Assembly (NCBI GenBank): GCA_012963655.1 | Contig: DTVI01000213.1 | Location: 1 to 6,662, forward strand | Length of the DNA: 6,662 nucleotides | Reading direction: 5' to 3' | From: Sulfurimonas sp. | GTDB lineage: Bacteria > Campylobacterota > Campylobacteria > Campylobacterales > Sulfurimonadaceae | In this document: positions 1 to 4,716 of the stretch, piece after piece | How positions within the stretch are numbered: position 1 is the stretch's first letter | Layout: every line of letters starts with the position of its first letter | Notes under the pieces: generated by a model | Seen by the model: the letters and a program-made list of their open reading frames with translations, nothing else | The model's database searches: none | Told to the model about the DNA's origin: nothing | Translations under genes and position numbers: made by a program

Positions 1-403
1 CTTCAATCATTTCTAAGATATAACTAGGTCTTTGCACCTCATATTCTAATAAGTAGGCATAAAGTTTTTCATAATGTTTTTCTCTATTATATAAATTCAG
101 GTTAAATCTTGCATTATGGGGGTGCACACGAAGAACCATCTCAATGTTACCTATACGTAAGGGAAGTTCTTGAGCACTTTGTAACAAAAGATCAAAGGCT
201 TCTGGCGAGTCTTGAATATCTTTAACTAAAGAATACATAAGATTTACACCATCAACTATCAAAATAGCAGATTGACTTCTAAATTTATTTTGCCCATGCA
301 CCTTAAAGTTCTTCTGAAATAAGGCAAGTGTAATACTTAATGCTCCACTCATAGCAATAAGCATAAAAAGTGTCAGCATTAAGGCAATGGCATTGCGATT
401 CAC
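1..403 (-). CDS. gspK: GspK-like minor pseudopilin, N-terminal 134 residues (3' end outside window)
   Basis: Seen: the frame from the GTG at 403-401 is open to base 1, giving 134 codons plus one base, so the gene is cut by the left edge. The product starts MNRNAIALMLTLF, a short basic leader with a likely prepilin-peptidase site after Ala5, then a hydrophobic segment to about residue 29. Position +5 of the mature protein is Leu, not the Glu found in other pseudopilins; loss of Glu5 is a known GspK hallmark. A further GspK-like signature is NARFNLNLYN at residues 97-106, followed by a helical stretch ending ILEMIE. Known: GspK caps the tip of the T2SS pseudopilus with GspI and GspJ. The gene starts one base after the gspF stop codon, with AGG five bases upstream of the GTG, so it is the next gene of the operon. 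GTG is preferred over the first in-frame ATG (379) because that start would delete the leader. The family call is by motif and context only. Confidence 0.8.
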   Translation of the reverse strand, partial: MNRNAIALMLTLFMLIAMSGALSITLALFQKNFKVHGQNKFRSQSAILIVDGVNLMYSLVKDIQDSPEAFDLLLQSAQELPLRIGNIEMVLRVHPHNARFNLNLYNREKHYEKLYAYLLEYEVQRPSYILEMIE

Positions 404-404
404 T

Positions 405-1619
405 TTAACCTACATTCATAGAAAATATAGGAAGAAGCATAGCTATAACAATTGCTCCAATAACACCACCTACCATAAGCATTAACATAGGTTCCATCAA
501 AGATAATAAGATACCAATCTTGTCCTTATTATCTTCAAAGTATAGCTCTGCAACGTTACTTAAAACATCAGGAACATTAGATGTTTCTTCACCAAGTGCA
601 ATAGACTGAATAAAACCAATACCTATGATATCCTCATTTGGAGCCAAGGCAACAGAAAGACGTGACCCTTCAACCACTTTCTTAGCAGCTTTTTGTAAGA
701 TACCTGATATGACAGAGTTCTTTAAAATCTGAGAAGAAAGATTAATCGATTGGACCATTGGTACACCTGAACGTATTAATAAGGCGTTCATATAGGCGAA
801 TCTTCCTAGTTCACTTTTTTGTATAATTTCTCCAAAAAGAGGTACTTTTAAGGCTAATGTATCAAAGCCAAATTTAAAAGCAGGAACATTTTTCATTAGA
901 TAAGTAAATATCAAAACAATAATTACTAAGATTATGCCTATAAGCTGAAAATTTTCTCCCATAAAATCACCAATACCAATGACAATATCTGTAATAGGAG
1001 GAAGGTCTTGCTTCATCTGTTTAAAAATATCTGTGATACGAGGTACAACAACTGCAAACATAAAAGAAATCGCACCAAGGGCTACTAAGATCATAAAACC
1101 TGGGTAAAAAAGAGCAGAACCAACTTCTTTATTTAAACGTTCTTGCTCTTTCATAAAACGCGCGAGTTCAACTAAAACCTCTTCCATCACCCCACGTTCT
1201 TCAGACACCTTCACAGACTGTTTGTAAAAGTGAGGAAGGGTATACACTTCTTGAGTATCAAGGGCAGCATGAAAACTCTTGCCTTCATCTAAGTATGTAC
1301 CCACTGAAGATAGAAAAAGACTCGTTTTTTTATCATTTTTATATTGATTAGACAATAACTTTGTTGTACTTACAATAGTCATACCAGAGCGTATATAAGC
1401 GGCTATCTCCCGTGAAAGATTGATTAAGACCTTATTAGGTATCACACTTGCTCGTCTCTTTTGAAAACTTCTAAGAATAGAAGGTCTTTCTTCTTTAATA
1501 CTTTCATACAAGATAGAACGAGATTTTAATTTTAGTTTCACTTCTTCAAGAGAGGCCGCTTCTATAGTGCCTTTTTCTTTTTTACCTTGGTTATTAAAAC
1601 CCTTATATTTAAAAATCAC
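405..1619 (-). CDS. gspF: T2SS inner-membrane platform protein GspF
   Basis: This 404-residue polytopic protein is the normal length for GspF/PilC. It starts with the family N-terminus MIFKYKGFNNQGKKEKG and contains two T2SSF repeats at about 64-190 and 270-395. Hydrophobic segments lie at about 171-193, 224-243 and 372-398. Typical family motifs are LPPIT (206-210) and GEETSNVPDVL (343-353), the second matching the usual GEES...ML segment of repeat two. Known role: GspF sits in the inner membrane above the GspE ATPase and couples its motor to insertion of pseudopilin subunits. The start is GTG at 1619-1617, supported by AAGGA seven bases upstream and by a GTGA overlap with the stop of the preceding pseudopilin gene. 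Its place after the pseudopilins H/I/J, rather than directly after gspE, is unusual for T2SS operons. No frameshift or missing segment is visible. Confidence 0.96.
   Translation of the reverse strand: MIFKYKGFNNQGKKEKGTIEAASLEEVKLKLKSRSILYESIKEERPSILRSFQKRRASVIPNKVLINLSREIAAYIRSGMTIVSTTKLLSNQYKNDKKTSLFLSSVGTYLDEGKSFHAALDTQEVYTLPHFYKQSVKVSEERGVMEEVLVELARFMKEQERLNKEVGSALFYPGFMILVALGAISFMFAVVVPRITDIFKQMKQDLPPITDIVIGIGDFMGENFQLIGIILVIIVLIFTYLMKNVPAFKFGFDTLALKVPLFGEIIQKSELGRFAYMNALLIRSGVPMVQSINLSSQILKNSVISGILQKAAKKVVEGSRLSVALAPNEDIIGIGFIQSIALGEETSNVPDVLSNVAELYFEDNKDKIGILLSLMEPMLMLMVGGVIGAIVIAMLLPIFSMNVG
409..411 (-). promoter_or_regulatory. Ribosome-binding site deciding the GTG start of gspK
   Basis: AGG on the minus strand lies five bases upstream of the GTG at 403-401, inside the last codons of gspF. 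The next in-frame Met codon (379) has no comparable motif upstream and would remove the prepilin leader. The motif is short, so the support is modest and rests mainly on agreement with the leader peptide. Confidence 0.5.
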
Positions 1620-2143
1620 TGTTGTGTCCTTATAATATTTGTTTCTTTTTGATAAGCTGTTTGAATAGCAGATAAGGTTTCATAAGATTGAACCTTTTCA
1701 TATGCTGCCTTATAATAAATAAAACGTCCATTTTCTTCTAAGATAATGGGGTCAATAGAATCATTAGATTTTTTATGTAAAATAAAACAGGCTTGTTTAT
1801 ACCCATCTTCATAATCATGAGGTGCAAATTCACTTGTCTTAGCAAACCCTTCTATATCTATACTAAAAGAACTTGCACCTGAAGAATCAAAAAGTTCTAT
1901 CTCATCATCTTGCCAATCACCATCTACTAAAACACTACATCTACCACAAGGCTCGAAACACACAATTTTTGCGTCTTGCAAGGCAAAGTTTTCTCGTAAA
2001 TACTTGGGTAAGGTTAATAAACTAAAGGCTTCTAATTCCTTTTTTTCAGGTGGTTTAAGTGAGGATAAGGCCATGGCATATACCACCCCAATAATGACAA
2101 CTACTAACATAAGTTCCATAAGAGAAAAAGCGCGTCTTTTCAT
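1616..2143 (-). CDS. gspH: GspH-like minor pseudopilin with a cysteine cluster
   Basis: This 175-residue protein begins MKRRAFSLMELMLVVVIIG: a five-residue basic leader, a prepilin-peptidase site after Ala5, Phe at +1 and Glu at +5 (Glu10), then a hydrophobic helix to about residue 27. This is the class III signal of type II pseudopilins. The body is poorly conserved, so the assignment to GspH rather than another minor pseudopilin rests mainly on elimination (its neighbours fit I and J better) and on the operon. Known role: GspH sits near the pseudopilus tip and contacts the I/J/K complex. Odd: Cys62, Cys66 and Cys69 form a C-x3-C-x2-C cluster (CFEPCGRC), with a fourth Cys at 119. This is unusual for a pseudopilin and suggests disulfides or a metal site in the periplasm. 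The ATG overlaps the gspJ stop as ATGA, with AAGGGGG seven bases upstream. The stop overlaps the gspF start as GTGA. Confidence 0.7.
   Translation of the reverse strand: MKRRAFSLMELMLVVVIIGVVYAMALSSLKPPEKKELEAFSLLTLPKYLRENFALQDAKIVCFEPCGRCSVLVDGDWQDDEIELFDSSGASSFSIDIEGFAKTSEFAPHDYEDGYKQACFILHKKSNDSIDPIILEENGRFIYYKAAYEKVQSYETLSAIQTAYQKETNIIRTQQ
1627..1631 (-). promoter_or_regulatory. Ribosome-binding site deciding the GTG start of gspF
   Basis: AAGGA on the minus strand stands exactly seven bases upstream of the GTG at 1619-1617. The same seven-base spacing separates the purine-rich motifs from the ATGs of the two preceding pseudopilin genes (AGGGTGA at 2684-2690, AAGGGGG at 2151-2157). This supports GTG as the true start of gspF. 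Confidence 0.7.
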
Positions 2144-2676
2144 GAGGAAGCCCCCTTAGTAGAATTACTATCCGCAGTTGGACTTAGAATAAGAGGGGGT
2201 AAGATATCAAGATAAATATCTTCCATACCATTTGCCTTGATGTAAATCAGATAATGTCCGTTATTAGAATATACTTTAAAAAACTCTACCTGGTCTAAGA
2301 CATCATTAAATTTAAATGTATTTGTATTAAAATCTATCTTTTCCACCGGACTTTCAATGCGTTTTAAAATAGAGTCATCTTTATAAACCTTATATAAGAC
2401 AAAGGGTTCACTCATATTATGAAAACTATTATTCGTGTTTATTAAGACAATATCTTCATTTCTTCCCTTTTCCTGCCATTGAACCTTCTTTACATTAATA
2501 AAGTCATTATAAAGCAGTTTTAAAACCTGCTCTCTTTTTGACAAGGCATCCGTTTTTCTCATAAACTGTAGGTTAGAGATTTGAAGTTGTGCTACGCTTT
2601 GATATAAAAAAGTCACAATAATTGAGAGTAGTACAATAGATATCATTAATTCAACAAGGGTAAAAGCTTTTCTCAT
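2140..2676 (-). CDS. gspJ: GspJ-like minor pseudopilin
   Basis: This 178-residue protein starts MRKAFTLVELMISIVLLS: leader MRKA, cleavage before Phe5 and Glu9 at mature position +5, then a hydrophobic helix to about residue 25. After it come features common in GspJ: a helix ending in LLYNDFINVKKVQW (54-67), then the extended segment FVLYKVYKDDSILKRIES (92-109), which matches the family pattern of a beta strand with Tyr/Val residues leading to L-x-R-x-E. It has no cysteines. Known role: GspJ joins GspI and GspK in the trimeric pseudopilus tip that initiates assembly and may touch cargo. The ATG overlaps the upstream gspI stop as ATGA, with AGGGTGA seven bases upstream; the gspH start overlaps its own stop in the same way. 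The C-terminal 15 residues (SPTADSNSTKGASS region) are polar and look disordered. The class is sure; the letter J is likely. Confidence 0.78.
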   Translation of the reverse strand: MRKAFTLVELMISIVLLSIIVTFLYQSVAQLQISNLQFMRKTDALSKREQVLKLLYNDFINVKKVQWQEKGRNEDIVLINTNNSFHNMSEPFVLYKVYKDDSILKRIESPVEKIDFNTNTFKFNDVLDQVEFFKVYSNNGHYLIYIKANGMEDIYLDILPPLILSPTADSNSTKGASS

Positions 2677-3188
2677 GGCTTAATCACCCTATAAACAGAA
2701 TATGTTTCCTTCTCAAGGCTAATATCTTGCTTATATACTTCTAAACGAAGTCCATCAAAGCTTGGGATAATGGCCCCTGTTTCTTCCGCTATCTCACTTG
2801 CCATATCTGCCATATCAATACGTTCAATAAGAGTAGCACTAATACTGACTTTTTTATCTAAGCCCTTACGAATCTCACGTTTATCAACCTTGAATCCTTT
2901 CATAATGGAATCAAAGTTTGTATTTTTTTTAGCCTTTTCTAGTTTAGTTTCAAAGACTGGCATTAATACCCAATCTGAGTATTTAAACTTGCTTTGCATT
3001 TTATACGACATGTTTGTGCTGTTTTGATGCATTTGTAAAAGAGCAAGTCCTACAAGAGAGATTAAGATAGACGCTACCATTACTTCAATGAGAGTAAAGG
3101 CCTTGCGATTAAGTATCTGACACAGTGGCACAAATGAAGACCTTGTATTTTCTTCATCATAGTCTAGCCTTAGGTCTTCATTTTTCAT
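2673..3188 (-). CDS. gspI: GspI-like minor pseudopilin; start codon uncertain
   Basis: The core is a clear type II pseudopilin: NRKA then FTLIEVMVASILISLVGLALL, with cleavage expected after Ala and Glu at +5 (Glu35 from this start). FTLIEVMVA and a short body fit GspI, which seeds the I/J/K tip complex. Three in-frame starts exist. ATG at 3230 overlaps gspE by 38 bases and has no well-spaced ribosome site. ATG at 3188 lies four bases after the gspE stop, with only a weak GAGCAAG seven bases upstream, and gives 171 residues and a 30-residue leader. GTG at 3131 has AAGG nine bases upstream and gives 152 residues with an 11-residue leader, nearer the family norm. The 3188 start is used here because of the tight spacing after gspE. 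An inverted repeat (3132-3183) fills the stretch between the two later starts. The stop overlaps the gspJ start as ATGA. The rest of the protein is weakly conserved, so the letter I is an inference from the N-terminus and position. Confidence 0.78.
   Translation of the reverse strand: MKNEDLRLDYDEENTRSSFVPLCQILNRKAFTLIEVMVASILISLVGLALLQMHQNSTNMSYKMQSKFKYSDWVLMPVFETKLEKAKKNTNFDSIMKGFKVDKREIRKGLDKKVSISATLIERIDMADMASEIAEETGAIIPSFDGLRLEVYKQDISLEKETYSVYRVIKP
3132..3183 (-). repeat. 12-bp perfect inverted repeat at the gspE-gspI junction
   Basis: Seen: AAATGAAGACCT at 3132-3143 and its exact reverse complement AGGTCTTCATTT at 3172-3183, separated by 28 bases. On the transcript the first arm begins two bases after the ATG at 3188-3186. 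The second arm ends directly before the GTG at 3131-3129 and contains the AGG of that start's AAGG motif. A naive chance estimate for a 12-bp perfect repeat within 50 bases anywhere in a window of this size is about 0.02 (6662 x 50 / 4^12), somewhat higher for AT-rich DNA. A hairpin would hide the GTG start until a ribosome coming from the ATG at 3188 or from gspE opened it. There is no U-tract, so it does not look like a terminator. The regulatory role is an inference. Confidence 0.7.
3141..3144 (-). promoter_or_regulatory. Candidate ribosome-binding site for the alternative GTG start of gspI
   Basis: AAGG on the minus strand stands nine bases upstream of the in-frame GTG at 3131-3129. Three of its four bases lie in the second arm of the 3132-3183 inverted repeat. 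It would give an 11-residue prepilin leader. It competes with the ATG at 3188, so it is only a candidate. Confidence 0.35.
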
Positions 3189-3192
3189 ATAT

Positions 3193-4716
3193 TTACTTGC
3201 TCTCGTGAAGCCCAATTCTAATGGCTTCATCTAAAGATGTTTCCCCATCAAGAAGGATTTCACGCAATTGCATAGGGATAGTTTCTAAACCCGCTTCAAT
3301 ACTGTATTTTCGAATATCAATTTCATTCGTTGTTGTTTTAAGAAGCTGACGTAAACCATCATCCATAATAAGAAGTTCACCTAAGGCTTCACGTCCACTA
3401 TATCCACTGTACCCACATTTATTACATCCTAAAGGCTTATAAAGAACCGTATTATCAGGTAAGTTATATTCCTTAAGGTACTTTTCTCCTGTTTCATCTT
3501 CTTGCTTACAAGAAGAACAAAGCTTTCTTACTAAACGTTGGGCTAAAACACCTAATAAAGACGAAGAAATTAAAAAAGATTCAATTCCCATATCAGAAAG
3601 TCGTGTTAGTGTCGCGGCAGCTGAATTTGTGTGAAGTGTTGAAAAAACAAGGTGACCCGTAAGAGCCGCACGAACCGCTATTTGTGCAGTTTCCTCATCC
3701 CGGATTTCCCCTATCATAATGGTGTCAGGATCTTGTCTTAAAATAGAACGAAGTGCTGAAGCGAAGGTAAGCCCAACTTTTTCATTCACTTGTATCTGAT
3801 TAATATTGGCAGCCTTATATTCCACAGGATCTTCAACTGTAATAATATTTTGCTCAGGCGTAGCCACAAACTGTAAAAATGAATGTAAGGTTGTTGTCTT
3901 ACCTGAACCCGTAGGTCCAGTAACAAGGATAATTCCATGAGAAGAAGATAAAACCTTTTCAAAACGTTTAACCATTACTTCATTAAAACCAAGTTCTATA
4001 AGAGGAGGAATCTGGTCACCTTGCATTAAGATACGCATAACAACACGTTCCCCATAAAAAGTTGGTAGAACAGACACACGAATATCAATATTCTCACCCG
4101 CAATTCGTACTTGGGTACGTCCATCTTGAGGTAAACGTTTTTCAGATATATCAAGGTTTGAAATAACCTTAATACGTGATATAACAAGGTCAATAACCTT
4201 TCTGTCCATATCTGCATTCTTATACAATACACCATCACAACGGAAACGAACTTCACCTTTCATCTCACGTGTTTCTATGTGTATATCAGAAACCTTTTTC
4301 TTAACTGCTTGATAAAAAAGTGCATTTACAAACTTAATGATTGGAGCAGATTCTTCTGAGGTTAAGATATCTGAAGAAGTACGTAAAAATTCATCTAAAG
4401 AAAGTTCATCTTCATCAATATCATCTTCATGCGTTTCTTCTTTCATAGACGCAATTTCTCTATCTGTCTTTGTTTCTAGGTACTTATTATATAGTCTTTC
4501 ATATGAGACTTCATCTAAAATCATAACATCCGCGTCAAGGCTAAGTTTATTGAGGTAATTTGTACTTTCAATTAAACGCGCTTCACTAAGAGCTACCACT
4601 AAAGCATCATCAATCTTTGTAAAAAGAAGATGGTTCTTTAAGGCAATGTCAAAGTCAATTCCATCTACCTCTGCCATAGGTAGGTTTGTATCATGATAAT
4701 ACTCTTTAAGAATCAT
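3193..4716 (-). CDS. gspE: T2SS assembly ATPase GspE
   Basis: This 507-residue secretion ATPase is the usual length for GspE. The N-terminal domain (about 1-90) is followed by an acidic linker (93-122, rich in Asp/Glu) and the N2 region beginning APIIKFVNALFYQAVKKKVSDIHIE (124-148). The ATPase core carries the Walker A GPTGSGKT (267-274), an Asp box ITVEDPVEY (292-300), a Walker B DTIMIGEIRDEET (331-343) and a His box TGHLVFSTLHTN (353-364). The zinc-binding tetracysteine module is intact: C400-x2-C403 and C431-x2-C434. Known role: a cytoplasmic hexamer at the inner membrane that powers pseudopilus assembly through GspF and GspL. PilB of type IV pili shares these motifs; the gspD neighbour and the set of minor pseudopilins favour GspE. 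The ATG shares one base with the gspD stop (TAATG), with only a weak GGA nine bases upstream, so translation is probably coupled to gspD. Confidence 0.95.
   Translation of the reverse strand: MILKEYYHDTNLPMAEVDGIDFDIALKNHLLFTKIDDALVVALSEARLIESTNYLNKLSLDADVMILDEVSYERLYNKYLETKTDREIASMKEETHEDDIDEDELSLDEFLRTSSDILTSEESAPIIKFVNALFYQAVKKKVSDIHIETREMKGEVRFRCDGVLYKNADMDRKVIDLVISRIKVISNLDISEKRLPQDGRTQVRIAGENIDIRVSVLPTFYGERVVMRILMQGDQIPPLIELGFNEVMVKRFEKVLSSSHGIILVTGPTGSGKTTTLHSFLQFVATPEQNIITVEDPVEYKAANINQIQVNEKVGLTFASALRSILRQDPDTIMIGEIRDEETAQIAVRAALTGHLVFSTLHTNSAAATLTRLSDMGIESFLISSSLLGVLAQRLVRKLCSSCKQEDETGEKYLKEYNLPDNTVLYKPLGCNKCGYSGYSGREALGELLIMDDGLRQLLKTTTNEIDIRKYSIEAGLETIPMQLREILLDGETSLDEAIRIGLHESK

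Noticed and set aside
1..1620. Frequent AAGG/CCTT tetranucleotides (21 counted by eye in the first 1620 bases, about 10-11 expected from base composition)
   Set aside because: The excess is only about two-fold and follows codon-pair habits such as GCC-TTA and AAG before G. No fixed longer word or spacing was seen that would suggest an uptake signal. A whole-genome k-mer count could reopen it.
2770..3027. Open plus-strand frame of 85 codons
   Set aside because: It lies wholly antisense to the pseudopilin gene. Its Ser/Ile/Leu-rich translation is what a shadow of that frame would give, and it has no family motif.
3193..3230. gspI start at the ATG at 3230
   Set aside because: It would overlap gspE by 38 bases, has no ribosome-binding motif at a normal distance and would lengthen the prepilin leader to 44 residues.
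4337..4558. Open plus-strand frame rich in Ser codons
   Set aside because: It mirrors the acidic linker of gspE read backwards (GAA/GAT runs become TTC/ATC), so it is a composition artefact.
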